64,000 bases of DNA from Thermosporothrix hazakensis. Its GTDB lineage: Bacteria > Chloroflexota > Ktedonobacteria > Ktedonobacterales > Ktedonobacteraceae. The stretch is from assembly GCF_003253565.1 (NCBI RefSeq), contig NZ_QKUF01000027.1, positions 1-64,000 of the forward strand, written 5' to 3'. Shown piece by piece: positions 55,200-63,901 of the stretch. The stretch's first letter is position 1. The number at the start of each line of letters is the position of its first letter. The position numbers and the translations under genes were made by a program. The notes under the pieces were generated by a model. That model did no database searches. It saw nothing but the letters and a program-made list of their open reading frames with translations, and was not told where the DNA came from.

Positions 55200-55291
55200 C
55201 TTTTCCCCTTCCTTCTGTTTGCGTAAAGCAACACTCCTGATACCACGTAGAGAAGGTGTATCTCCTCTGGAATGCAGTTGAGAATACCTGT

Positions 55292-55300
55292 ATTGTAGCA
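55292..55300 (-). promoter_or_regulatory. Extended -10 before the XRE-ATPase gene
   Basis: Minus-strand TGCTACAAT about 95 nt upstream of GTG 55199. No clear -35. Confidence 0.35.
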
Positions 55301-55372
55301 CTGGATTTGGGGAGTGGAAATAGCTGTAAGGAGTTTCCGGGAGAATTTAATGTATTTTTTATACTGGACATG

Positions 55373-55402
55373 AAAAAAGGATGAGCACTGAATGGCTCAT
55401 CC
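55373..55402 (-). terminator. Terminator of the metal-binding protein gene
   Basis: Stem GGATGAGC (55379-55386) / GCTCATCC (55395-55402); on the minus strand it is followed by six T. Confidence 0.9.
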
Positions 55403-55424
55403 CTCTTGCATTGTATTGATGCAT

Positions 55425-55643
55425 TTAGTGGGCAACAGTGTACCCTGCATCATCGAGTGCTGCTTCAACGTCTTTCATGGAAACCTGGTCAGGCTGGTAG
55501 TCAAGCCGGACGGTCTTTGTGTTGAGGTCAACATCAACCTTCTGCACGCCCGACAGGCCGCCAAGCGCTCCCTTGATTGCATGAACACAGTGATCGCAGC
55601 TCATATCGGGGACAGAAAGCACTACTTCCTGAATGTTTGCCAT
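55425..55643 (-). CDS. Heavy-metal-associated (HMA) domain protein, CopZ-like
   Basis: 72 aa from ATG 55643. One ferredoxin-like HMA domain with the Cu(I)/metal motif MSCDHCVHAI (Cys pair CDHC) and the usual VEAALDDAGYTV end. It is probably a soluble copper chaperone. No CopA P-type ATPase or copper regulator is adjacent, which leaves the partner unknown. Confidence 0.9.
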   Translation of the reverse strand: MANIQEVVLSVPDMSCDHCVHAIKGALGGLSGVQKVDVDLNTKTVRLDYQPDQVSMKDVEAALDDAGYTVAH

Positions 55644-55863
55644 GTGAATGCCCTTTCTCTGTTGCATGAGCGCAAGGCCCACGGAAAAGTCGTTGTGGTT
55701 TGTCTCCCAACCCCCCTGGGTATGGGTACGACTTGTAGTATATCACGATTTGAGAAAGCAAGCAAGTGTTACAGCAAATGAAGCCCTCAACGGTTGTGCA
55801 TATTCCCTCTTCCTGTATGATGAAAACAGAGCTCCGGGACAATGCGAGAAATTGGAGGCATGT

Positions 55864-57300
55864 TTGTCAACACCTGATCGACTCTTACAGCTTATAATGC
55901 AGTTACAGCGTGAACGCAGTATCGCGCGGGGCCGAAAACGCCTGCTGAACTATATGCGTACGTGCAGTCAGGCGAGCTATGTTGCGCTCTTCGCTCTGGA
56001 GCCCGAAGAACACCTGCTGATGCTGCTTGCCTTCAATGGTGAGGCCCCAACAGATGCCAGCGCGCGAGTTCCAGCAGGCGGCTCTTTTGAACGGCTGATT
56101 CAGCAGAACGCCACTGGTGGGGCTGTGGATCTGACGCAGCTCTTGGATGCCAACGTTGAAGAGCGTAGCTGGTGCTGGCCAGAGGGAGAGATGCGGATAC
56201 AGCCTGTGCGGCTCAGTCCAACACGGAATGGTCTGATCATTTATGGCTTTCAGACGCGCAGGAAAGTCCCGTTCAGTGATGAGCAGGAGCTGGAAATGCG
56301 GCTCTGCAATACACTGCTGCCAATGTATCTGCAACAGACACGTCCAGTTCGCCCGAAAACACGACCCGGCAGTATACCACTTGAGGAGCCCGAAGAGAGG
56401 GTTGAACTGACAGAGGAGCAAAAGCAGGCAGTTGAGCGGGAACGCGAGCGCATTGCCCGCGATATTCACGATGGACCCGCCCAGAATATCACGCTGGCTT
56501 TGTTGCGCATAGAATATCTTCAACGTACCATCAAAAAAGCGGAGGATCTGCCCGAGCATCCGCTACTCCTTACAGGCGCTGAGGAACTGGAAAAAGTGCA
56601 TGCGCTCTTACAGGAATGTGTTGAGGAATTACGCCATACCGTCTACTCGCCACAACCCACCTCGCTGGAACAGAAAAACATTGCGGTTGCACTTGAAAAC
56701 CTGATTGGTGACTTTCGGAGCATGAACCCTGAAGTACAGGTCAGTTTTGTCTGGCAGGTTACCGGCTTACAGGATAAGGTGCCTGCCGCGGTACAGGTTC
56801 CGGTCTATCGCTTTATTCAAGAGGCGCTCAACAATGTCAGCAAGCACGCGCAGGCCAGCCGGGTAACCGTTAGCATGCGCATTGCTCGGGGCTCTCTTAT
56901 TGTCGAGGTACGAGATAACGGTAGAGGAATCAGCCCGGAAACGTTGCAGAAGCTGAACGAGGAACAACCGGGTGAGCGTCCCTTTGGGCTACAAACGATG
57001 CGCGAGCGGATTGAAAACGCGGGTGGGCACTTTGAGATCCTGTCACAGGTCGGGGAAGGCACCATTGTGCGCGCCCGCTTTCCTGTCCGGGGAATTGCCG
57101 CAGGAGTATCGAACCTGACAGAACGGGAGCAGGATGTGTTGCGTCTGGTGGTGGATGGGCTCTCGAACCGGGCAATTGCTGAGCGGCTTTCCATCAGCAT
57201 CGATACGGTGAAATCGCATATTCACCATATTATTCAAAAGATGCAGGTGCGAGATCGGACCCAGGCGGCAGTTCTGGCGATGCGCTATGGCTGGTTATAG
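55864..57300 (+). CDS. Cytosolic sensor histidine kinase fused to a LuxR-type HTH
   Basis: 478 aa. TTG 55864 is the chosen start because GGAGG lies 5 nt upstream; the frame is open upstream to 55648 but lacks a good site. N-terminal GAF-like region (about 25-160), then HisKA_3 with phospho-acceptor His202 (ERIARDIHDGPAQNITLALL), HATPase with Asn324 (FIQEALNNVSKHAQ), DNGRGIS and PFGLQTMRERIENAGG, and finally a NarL/LuxR HTH at 417-478 (LTEREQDVLRLVVDG, SIDTVKSHIHHIIQKM). No TM and no receiver domain. The kinase appears to carry its own DNA-binding output. A NarL-type regulator gene converges on it, overlapping 16 bp. Confidence 0.9.
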   Translation: MSTPDRLLQLIMQLQRERSIARGRKRLLNYMRTCSQASYVALFALEPEEHLLMLLAFNGEAPTDASARVPAGGSFERLIQQNATGGAVDLTQLLDANVEERSWCWPEGEMRIQPVRLSPTRNGLIIYGFQTRRKVPFSDEQELEMRLCNTLLPMYLQQTRPVRPKTRPGSIPLEEPEERVELTEEQKQAVERERERIARDIHDGPAQNITLALLRIEYLQRTIKKAEDLPEHPLLLTGAEELEKVHALLQECVEELRHTVYSPQPTSLEQKNIAVALENLIGDFRSMNPEVQVSFVWQVTGLQDKVPAAVQVPVYRFIQEALNNVSKHAQASRVTVSMRIARGSLIVEVRDNGRGISPETLQKLNEEQPGERPFGLQTMRERIENAGGHFEILSQVGEGTIVRARFPVRGIAAGVSNLTEREQDVLRLVVDGLSNRAIAERLSISIDTVKSHIHHIIQKMQVRDRTQAAVLAMRYGWL

Positions 57301-58082
57301 GAACCCTGCACCTCCTCGTCAGTGAGCAGACCATGCCGCAGGGCAAAAATGGCGACCTGGGTCCGATCTCGCAAGTGCAACTTCTGAAAGATAATCGAAA
57401 GATAATTTTTCACCGTTTTCTCTGAATACGAAAGCTTTTCCGCAATCTCCTTATTGCTCAAACCCGCGGCGACGTACCGAACAATTTCCAGCTCTTTTTC
57501 AGTGAGTAGCTCGGTTGATTGCCCTTCGGATGAGGCCTCGGCCAGTCGGCGGTATTCGTTGACGATGGCCCGGGTCATTTCTGGCTCTATTGCCAGCCCC
57601 TCAGCATGCACCTTACGGATCGTTTCGGCCACTTCCGCGGCTGAAGCGCTTTTAGGGAGATAGCCTTTTGCACCATTCTTCAGCGCCTGAAGCATATATT
57701 GATTTTGTCGGTACATTGTGAGTATGATTACCGAGATGTCGGGATATTCCTGCGTGATTTGTCGTGTCAGGGTGATTCCATCAACGACCGGCAGGTTGAT
57801 ATCAAGCAGGATCACCTGCGGCTGGATCTGGCGAATTTTCTGCATGGCCTCAAAGCCATCGCTGGCCTCGCCAACAATATCGATATCCTCTTCAAGGGAG
57901 AGGAGTTGACGGAGTCCCTCACGCATCAGCGTATGATCGTCTACCAGAAGCACACGAATTACAGCGTTTTGAGTGGCCGTCTCTTGCTCTGTTCTGGTAG
58001 GGGGAGCCCCTGCTGATGGTTTGGGAGCGATCTGAGAGAGCGTGGGAGACTGCTTCTGTTCACCGATTTTGGTTTGATGCAT
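57285..58082 (-). CDS. NarL/FixJ-family response regulator
   Basis: 265 aa from ATG 58082 (AAGGAG six nt upstream). A 40-residue Thr/Gln/Pro-rich leader precedes a receiver domain with Asp48-Asp49, phospho-Asp94 (ILLDINLP) and the KS motif (GYLPKSAS), then a LuxR HTH (LTEKELEIVRYVAAGLSNKEI). Its HTH closely resembles the one fused to the neighbouring kinase, sharing the RDRTQ segment at DNA level. It is the likely phosphorylation partner of that kinase. Confidence 0.93.
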   Translation of the reverse strand: MHQTKIGEQKQSPTLSQIAPKPSAGAPPTRTEQETATQNAVIRVLLVDDHTLMREGLRQLLSLEEDIDIVGEASDGFEAMQKIRQIQPQVILLDINLPVVDGITLTRQITQEYPDISVIILTMYRQNQYMLQALKNGAKGYLPKSASAAEVAETIRKVHAEGLAIEPEMTRAIVNEYRRLAEASSEGQSTELLTEKELEIVRYVAAGLSNKEIAEKLSYSEKTVKNYLSIIFQKLHLRDRTQVAIFALRHGLLTDEEVQGSYNQP

Positions 58083-58238
58083 AGCGACTCCTTCCGGGTT
58101 TTCAGCAGTGAGGTTCTTGTGAGCGAATCTAGCTTTCATCAGTAGTATAGCAAGCAAGGAAAACGGGATACATCACCCGGAAGAGTGATTTTTAAAGAAG
58201 CGTACAGGGCAAGAACGATTTTTTGAAGGATGGGACGC

Positions 58239-58907
58239 ATGATGAAAGAGCTATTTGAGGAAGAGCAGACGTTAGCAGCAATCTCAGCTGAGGTCCGCAG
58301 GCGCTTTGAGGCTCGCCACGATCTCGCGCATGGCTGGGATCATATTCAGCGTGTCTATGCACTTGCTCTCTATCTTGCGGAGCAGGAGGGAGCGAACCGC
58401 TTTGTGGTCGGACTGGCTGCCCTGATGCACGATCTTGGTCATGCGGCTGAAGAGACGGCCCTGCATCACGCAGATCTCTCGGTAGACCTGGCGCGCCAGC
58501 TTATGGAGGCGCAGCATGTGCCGACCGGGGTTCAGGAAGCGACCGCTCATGCAATTGTCGCGCATAGTTTTAGCAGGGGAGTGGAGCCCCGGACGCTGGA
58601 GGCCCGGGTTGTGCGTGATGCCGATAGACTGGATGGGCTGGGCGCGATTGGCGTTGCACGATGGGCGATCACTGGCGTGACCCGCAAGCATACAGGCTTA
58701 CAGCTCTATCACCCTGAAGACCCGTTTGCTGAAAGTCACCTGCTCGATGACCATCGCTATATGCTTGACCATTTCTATCAGAAATTGCTGATGCTGCATG
58801 AGCACATGCTGACAACCACGGGAAAGGCGCTGGCAGAGCAGCGGACGCGCTTTATGCAATCCTATCTAGAACAGTTACGGCTGGAACTTGCTCTGACTCA
58901 GGGTTGA
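58239..58907 (+). CDS. HD-domain hydrolase
   Basis: 222 aa from ATG 58239; ATG 58230 is directly abutted by GAAGG and so is less likely. The HD metal site is visible: HGWDHIQRVY, LAALMHDLGHA and a downstream VVRDADRLDGLGAIGVARW, as in YedJ-like HD phosphohydrolases. Probably acts on a nucleotide or phosphoester; the substrate is unknown. The 3' end overlaps the convergent kinase gene by 10 bp. Confidence 0.88.
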   Translation: MMKELFEEEQTLAAISAEVRRRFEARHDLAHGWDHIQRVYALALYLAEQEGANRFVVGLAALMHDLGHAAEETALHHADLSVDLARQLMEAQHVPTGVQEATAHAIVAHSFSRGVEPRTLEARVVRDADRLDGLGAIGVARWAITGVTRKHTGLQLYHPEDPFAESHLLDDHRYMLDHFYQKLLMLHEHMLTTTGKALAEQRTRFMQSYLEQLRLELALTQG

Positions 58908-60667
58908 ACAAGCCTGAAATTGGTAAACGAGGCATCACCGCTAGTAATTGGGGCAAGCGTTCCGGCTGCCAGGGCTACCTGGCCGCTACTATAGCGTTCA
59001 TCCTGAACCGTGCCCACAGGCGTCCCATTGATGTACAGTATGAAGGTGGAGCCGGTTGCGATTGCCAGCAGCGTGTTTACGTCACCGGGACGAATCGCCG
59101 GGCTGCTGGTCGCTGCAAGCAAGTAGACATAATTCGCCCCGGCACCCGCATCGTGACGCCGGAAGAAGAATTGTCCATCGCTGGTGATTTCAAAATCATA
59201 GAATTGCTCCCGCTGCAAGCGCAACAGCAGCCCGGCATTGCTGCCAGAGTGTAACTGCACATCGACCTGTATCGCGCTATCAGTGATCGTGTGGTTGAGT
59301 AATGCGCAGGGTTGCAGATAATTAGTTTGCTGCACCACGCTATGATAGCCATTCTCGGTGAAGCGGCAGCGGGTACCATCGTTTGCCCAGTTCTGGTTTG
59401 CTACAGTGAGTGGGTCAGCAAACAGCGGAGGACTGGCGGCGATGGTTGCTGGCACATCGGTTGTCGCGGTTGCCTGCGCCTGTGGCGTCCGGTCCTGCTG
59501 CGTGGGTTGTGCGCTGACTGTTGGCTGTACGGTGTTCTGAGGCGAGTGAGAGAGGAGATAATACAATGCTGCCATCGGGACGCCGACAATCAGTAAGAAG
59601 CCGACCAGTACGATGCTGACAATGATACGATGGCGATGACGTGGTGAGCGTGGTGGAACTGTGCGTCGTACTTCTGTAGGTCTGAAGGTCTCGGTTGAAG
59701 GCGTGTTCCGAGTGTGGGTAGTAAGTGGGGGCAACTGAAATGATGAGGTGCTTGGCTTGCGAACAGTCGCCGGTGCCGCTGTTTCGGAAAGGACAAACTG
59801 CTGCTGCGTCCGAGGAGTAGGTCCTGTTGTCTGTGATGGAGGTTGTATCTCAGGGTATTCCAGTGCCTGCTGAAAGTCTGCTGCAAGTTCGAGCGCGGTC
59901 TGATAGCGTTTCCGGGGATCTTTTGCCAGTGCGCGAAGTAACACGGCATCAATTGCGGGTGAGAGTTCCGAGTTGAAGACCGAGGGTCGGGGCGGCTGCT
60001 CTTGCAGTTGTTTCCAGAAGGTGGAGAGCGGTGTTTCGCCCAGAAAGGGCAAGTGACCGGTGATCATCTGATAGAGGGTAATGCCAAGTGCATAGATATC
60101 GCTGGCTGGTGTGGCCGCCCCTTCTGCCAGCTCAGGGGCCATATATTCCGGGGTGCCAAGCAAGGTCCCTGTCTGAGTCAGTTCTCGACTTCCTTCAACC
60201 GATTTCGCCAGGCCAAAATCTGCCAGATATGCATAATGCTCGTCACGTAAGAGAATATTTGAGGGCTTGATGTCGCGGTGAATGATTCCTTCGCAGTGGG
60301 CGTAGTGGAGTGCGTCGGCGACCTGAGCTAAAAGCTGGTTAGCGTGTTCCAGTGAGAGCGGTTTTTCTCTGATCCATTCTTTCAAGGTGCCGCCAGGTGC
60401 GTAGAGAATCACAAGATAGTGCCATTCCCCCTCGGTATCGTAATCATAGGCCGGGAGGATATGGGGATGTTGCAGTTTATCAATTGCGGCTATTTCTCGC
60501 CAGAAGCGTTCCAGATAATCGGCGTTACTTCTGTGCACTACTTTGACCGCGACCTCACGTTGATGCGCCTCATCATAGGCCAGATACACTTCTGCCATGC
60601 CTCCTTTGCCAAGCAGGCGGCGTAGATGATATGGGCCTAACATCGAATGAAGCAACGAGTCAGGCAT
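58898..60667 (-). CDS. Membrane Ser/Thr protein kinase with extracytoplasmic domain
   Basis: 589 aa. PknB-like kinase domain (1-270): glycine loop LGKGGMAEVY, Lys42 (VAVKVV), HRDIKPSN (130-137), DFG (150-152), GTPEYMAPE. A Pro/Thr-rich linker leads to one TM (about 347-371). A Gln/Thr-rich spacer and a C-terminal beta-rich domain (about 415-589, LLLRLQREQFYDFEI, FILYINGTPVGTV) follow, resembling the 3-keto-disaccharide hydrolase/LamG-like jelly roll that may bind glycans. It shares residue spacing with the next kinase, so the two are paralogs. Confidence 0.92.
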   Translation of the reverse strand: MPDSLLHSMLGPYHLRRLLGKGGMAEVYLAYDEAHQREVAVKVVHRSNADYLERFWREIAAIDKLQHPHILPAYDYDTEGEWHYLVILYAPGGTLKEWIREKPLSLEHANQLLAQVADALHYAHCEGIIHRDIKPSNILLRDEHYAYLADFGLAKSVEGSRELTQTGTLLGTPEYMAPELAEGAATPASDIYALGITLYQMITGHLPFLGETPLSTFWKQLQEQPPRPSVFNSELSPAIDAVLLRALAKDPRKRYQTALELAADFQQALEYPEIQPPSQTTGPTPRTQQQFVLSETAAPATVRKPSTSSFQLPPLTTHTRNTPSTETFRPTEVRRTVPPRSPRHRHRIIVSIVLVGFLLIVGVPMAALYYLLSHSPQNTVQPTVSAQPTQQDRTPQAQATATTDVPATIAASPPLFADPLTVANQNWANDGTRCRFTENGYHSVVQQTNYLQPCALLNHTITDSAIQVDVQLHSGSNAGLLLRLQREQFYDFEITSDGQFFFRRHDAGAGANYVYLLAATSSPAIRPGDVNTLLAIATGSTFILYINGTPVGTVQDERYSSGQVALAAGTLAPITSGDASFTNFRLVQP

Positions 60668-60734
60668 ATGCTTTTGAATCCCTTCGTGACCTTCTCTAAC
60701 GTCATATCATTTCACTCTCGATACGTATAGGTGC

Positions 60735-60763
60735 AGTATAAGTTTTTATGTGTTTTCTGTCAA
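60735..60763 (-). promoter_or_regulatory. Promoter of the first Ser/Thr kinase gene
   Basis: On the minus strand: TTGACA (60758-60763), 17-bp spacer, TATACT (60735-60740). Near consensus; it lies between the two kinase genes and so allows separate expression of the downstream one. Confidence 0.85.
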
Positions 60764-60806
60764 CCAGAACGAGTACAATCGGCTTGAAAGGGCTGTACAT
60801 GCCAGT

Positions 60807-62048
60807 TTATTTCTTCTTCTCTTTCTCTGGCTTATGCTGCTTATCATGCTCTGGCTGTTGTTTCTGCTGATGCTTCTGTCGGGTGGGCGGCTGCTTTTTT
60901 TGTTGCTCGGTTGCAGCAGGAGGCACTGTGAGGCCTGGATAGGGGACGGCGTTCAGTGGATTGCCTGATTTCCCATCGATGCCGCCGTTTGCGGTTCCCA
61001 TTGGTGTTGGATTGTGACTACCTGCTGTCGGCTGGATGCTCGAAGAATTTGGCTGTTCTTGTAACAGCGCTGGAAGCTGTAACAGAGAGAACAACGAGAG
61101 CAGAAGCAGTGGCACCGCCAGCACTCCTGCTGTAATCAGCATAGGCCGAAACTGCTTTGCATCTGGTGCTTGAAGCAAGCTATATTCGTCCGGTTCTGGA
61201 TGAGGCACGGGCCGTTTGCCCTCAAGGACAGCAGCTTGATAGGCTTGTGCAAATTCACGAACGGACGAGAAACGCTCATGTGGATCTTTTGCCAGCGCAC
61301 GCAGAATGACTTCATCAACAGCAGGCGGGATCTCCGCGATATGTTTGCTTGGAGGGACAGGGTCTTCTGCAATATGCTTTAAGAAGGTGGTGGATGCGGT
61401 ATTCCCCTTAAAAGGAAGGCGGCCCGTCAGCATCTGATACAGGAGCACTCCAAGTGCATAGAGATCGCTCTGTGGAGTTGCCTCTTCATCGACTAGCTCT
61501 GGAGCCATATAGTCAGGTGTACCGATAAGGTAGCCACTATCGGTCAGGCGTTCCTCTTCATTGGCGGCGAGCTCGCCGATTCGGCGGATCAGGCCAAAGT
61601 CTGCCAGATAGAGATAGTGTTTGTCGCGCAGTAAAATATTTGAAGGTTTGATATCACGATGCACAAAACCCTGTGTATGTGCATAATGGAGTGCACTGGC
61701 TAACTGTTCAAGCAGCTCTCCGGCTTCAGCTAAGGAGAGCGGGCCTTGTTGTAAATACTCGCGGAGCGTTCCATCCGGAATGAAGGGGGTCACCATATAA
61801 TACCAGGGACCACTTTTGCCGTGGTCAAGCACCGGGAGGATATGGTCATGATGGAGCTGTTCCATCATCTGGATTTCGCGAAGAAAACGGATGACATAGT
61901 TCTCTTGATTACAATGAACCAGTTTAATAGCGACGAGTTCTTCTGTGTATGGATCACGAGCAAGATAAATATCTGACATTCCACCTTTTGCCAGGTGACG
62001 CTGGATGTGATAGTGTTTGATTCGCTTGACCTGTTGGACCTCTCGCAT
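60807..62048 (-). CDS. Membrane Ser/Thr protein kinase with Lys/Gln-rich tail
   Basis: 413 aa. Kinase domain with LAKGGMSDIY, Lys42, HRDIKPSN (130-137), DFG (150-152) and GTPDYMAPE, matching the paralog position for position. One TM follows at about 303-326. The external part is short: a Ser/Pro/Gly-rich stretch ending in a strongly basic Lys/Gln/Pro tail (QQKKQPPTRQKHQQKQQP), suited to contact anionic cell-wall polymers. No phosphatase gene is adjacent. Confidence 0.9.
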   Translation of the reverse strand: MREVQQVKRIKHYHIQRHLAKGGMSDIYLARDPYTEELVAIKLVHCNQENYVIRFLREIQMMEQLHHDHILPVLDHGKSGPWYYMVTPFIPDGTLREYLQQGPLSLAEAGELLEQLASALHYAHTQGFVHRDIKPSNILLRDKHYLYLADFGLIRRIGELAANEEERLTDSGYLIGTPDYMAPELVDEEATPQSDLYALGVLLYQMLTGRLPFKGNTASTTFLKHIAEDPVPPSKHIAEIPPAVDEVILRALAKDPHERFSSVREFAQAYQAAVLEGKRPVPHPEPDEYSLLQAPDAKQFRPMLITAGVLAVPLLLLSLFSLLQLPALLQEQPNSSSIQPTAGSHNPTPMGTANGGIDGKSGNPLNAVPYPGLTVPPAATEQQKKQPPTRQKHQQKQQPEHDKQHKPEKEKKK

Positions 62049-62190
62049 AGAACTCTCGCCCTTCCTAATGAAAAATATTACAGCCCTTTTATTTACACAA
62101 TACAGGGTTACCAGAAATACACGTGTCGCCAGGTTGAAATGTGTCAGGGCATGACCATAAGCATATTCGGGAGGGCGAGAGTATTGGCTA

Positions 62191-63276
62191 TCAGGCCACA
62201 GGGAGAGAGCGCGTCAGGAGCCGCTGCCAGTTTCCATGCATGACATTGGCAATATCCTCTTCCTTATAGCCTGCGGCGCGAAGGGCGTCAGCAATCTTGA
62301 TGATATCGGCAACCGTATCCAGTTCCTCTGGCGTTTCATCACGGCCAAATCCGCCATCAATATCGGTACCGATCGCGACATGTCGGGTATCACCAGCAAG
62401 CTGGCAGACATGATCGATATGCCGAACGACCTCATCAAGATGGATGGGGAACCGATTGGCACGGGACCAACCGCCTCGCAGGAACATGTTACCGGGAAGA
62501 ATACCGATCACTGCATCTCGTTCGATCAGGGCGCGAATCATCTCATCGCTGATTTGCCGATCTGTGGGGGTGAAAACGCGACAGTTGCTGTGGCTGGCGA
62601 GAAGCGGTCCAGAGAAAAGGTCGAGCGCCTGCCAGAAGCTTTCCTCTGCCAGGTGCGAGATATCCAGGATCATACCAACACGCTGCATTTCCTTCAAGAG
62701 CGCCTTTCCGGCATCAGTCAGGGGGCCGGGCATACCAGTGCCGCCACTGTAACGGGTGCCTCTCCAGGCCAGCCCGAGAATGCGCACGCCGCGCTGGAAC
62801 CATTCTTCAACCTCATCAGGGGTGCGAATCGGATCTGCTCCCTCCATCAAAGGAATAATGCCGAAGGGGCGCTGTGGATCGTCTGCGCTGCTGGCTTCCC
62901 AGGAGGTAAGAAACGATTGAAATTGCTCCTGCGTGAGGATCAAAGAAATACCGGGCTCTTTTGCCAGCTCATGATAATAGGTGAGCTGCTGCTGTCCGAT
63001 GCGATAGGCCTCTTCAGGTGTTGTATAGACCTGTGTCAGACCGGCGGGAACTCCATCGGGAAAAATAAAGGCTGGCTCAACAAAGATCGTGCCGAAGACG
63101 ACGCCGAAGCCGCCCCGACGGAGCTCGGGAAGCCCAGACATAGCGATTCCGCCTGCGCCTTCTCCCGAGGACGTGTGCCCTTCACGCTTGCGCACCTCAT
63201 GCACGGAGAGACGGATGTCACGTTTCCACTCAAGGGCATTGTAAGCAATGTCTTCATGACCATCAATAATCAGCAT
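62191..63276 (-). CDS. Membrane dipeptidase-family peptidase (M19)
   Basis: 361 aa, amidohydrolase-fold zinc dipeptidase. Ligands match M19: IDGHEDIAYNA (His-x-Asp), PLMEGADPI (bridging Glu), LDISHLAEESFW (His) and LASHSNCRV (His), followed by AIGTDIDGGFG. No signal peptide is visible, so it is probably cytosolic, unlike mammalian renal dipeptidase. It could process D-amino-acid or cell-wall dipeptides. It is transcribed away from the SUI1 gene. Confidence 0.92.
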   Translation of the reverse strand: MLIIDGHEDIAYNALEWKRDIRLSVHEVRKREGHTSSGEGAGGIAMSGLPELRRGGFGVVFGTIFVEPAFIFPDGVPAGLTQVYTTPEEAYRIGQQQLTYYHELAKEPGISLILTQEQFQSFLTSWEASSADDPQRPFGIIPLMEGADPIRTPDEVEEWFQRGVRILGLAWRGTRYSGGTGMPGPLTDAGKALLKEMQRVGMILDISHLAEESFWQALDLFSGPLLASHSNCRVFTPTDRQISDEMIRALIERDAVIGILPGNMFLRGGWSRANRFPIHLDEVVRHIDHVCQLAGDTRHVAIGTDIDGGFGRDETPEELDTVADIIKIADALRAAGYKEEDIANVMHGNWQRLLTRSLPVA

Positions 63277-63372
63277 AGAAGGTGTCTCCTCTGTTGCTTT
63301 TCCTGATATGATACAATCTTTTTTACAAATTTGGTGGATTATCAGTTGTCAGCGAAAGCAAATGGGGGAATC

Positions 63373-63726
63373 ATGTCAGATCGAATTGTCTATTCTACCG
63401 ACAGCGGAAGAGTGACGACCTGTCCACGATGCGGGCAGCCCTATAAAAAATGCCGCTGTGATGAGGGCGGCACGGCAGAGAAGAAGCCGGTTGATTCTGT
63501 AGTGCGACTGCGCCGAGAGCGCAAGGGACGCGGCGGGAAGACTGTTTCTATCATCAGCAATGTGCCTGAAAGCGAGCAGGTCAGCCTTGCACAGCAGTTG
63601 AAGAAACTCTGCGGCACGGGCGGAACCGTCAAAGAAGGAAATATTGAAATCCAGGGCGATCACCTTGAGAAGATACAGGAGAAGCTTACCGCGCTGGGCT
63701 ATAAGGTCAAACGTACGGGGGGCTGA
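63373..63726 (+). CDS. yciH: SUI1/YciH-family translation initiation factor-like protein
   Basis: 117 aa from ATG 63373 (GGGGGAAT before it; an earlier frame start at 63331 is rejected). An N-terminal Cys cluster CPRCGQPYKKCRC is followed by the SUI1/eIF1-like fold: RRERKGRGGKTVSIISN, LKKLCGTGGTVKEGNIEIQGD, EKLTALGYKVKRTGG. Bacterial YciH is linked to initiation fidelity. Stand-alone gene ending at a terminator. Confidence 0.92.
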   Translation: MSDRIVYSTDSGRVTTCPRCGQPYKKCRCDEGGTAEKKPVDSVVRLRRERKGRGGKTVSIISNVPESEQVSLAQQLKKLCGTGGTVKEGNIEIQGDHLEKIQEKLTALGYKVKRTGG

Positions 63727-63744
63727 GTTGCGCACCCTCGACAG

Positions 63745-63785
63745 GCCGGAATCCGGGATACGAGCGGGTTCCGGCTTTTCTTTTT
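63745..63785 (+). terminator. Terminator of the SUI1 gene
   Basis: GCCGGAA (63745-63751) / TTCCGGC (63769-63775) with additional inner pairs, followed by TTTTCTTTTT. Confidence 0.9.
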
Positions 63786-63901
63786 CTTGCGGGCTGCCGA
63801 TCGATTTCCGTTTTTGATTGAGGTGTATGGAAGAACAAATAAAAGGGGTACGACTTTTGTGATTTGCTTCATGTGCATCTCAAGTAAGAGAGGGAACCTG
63901 T

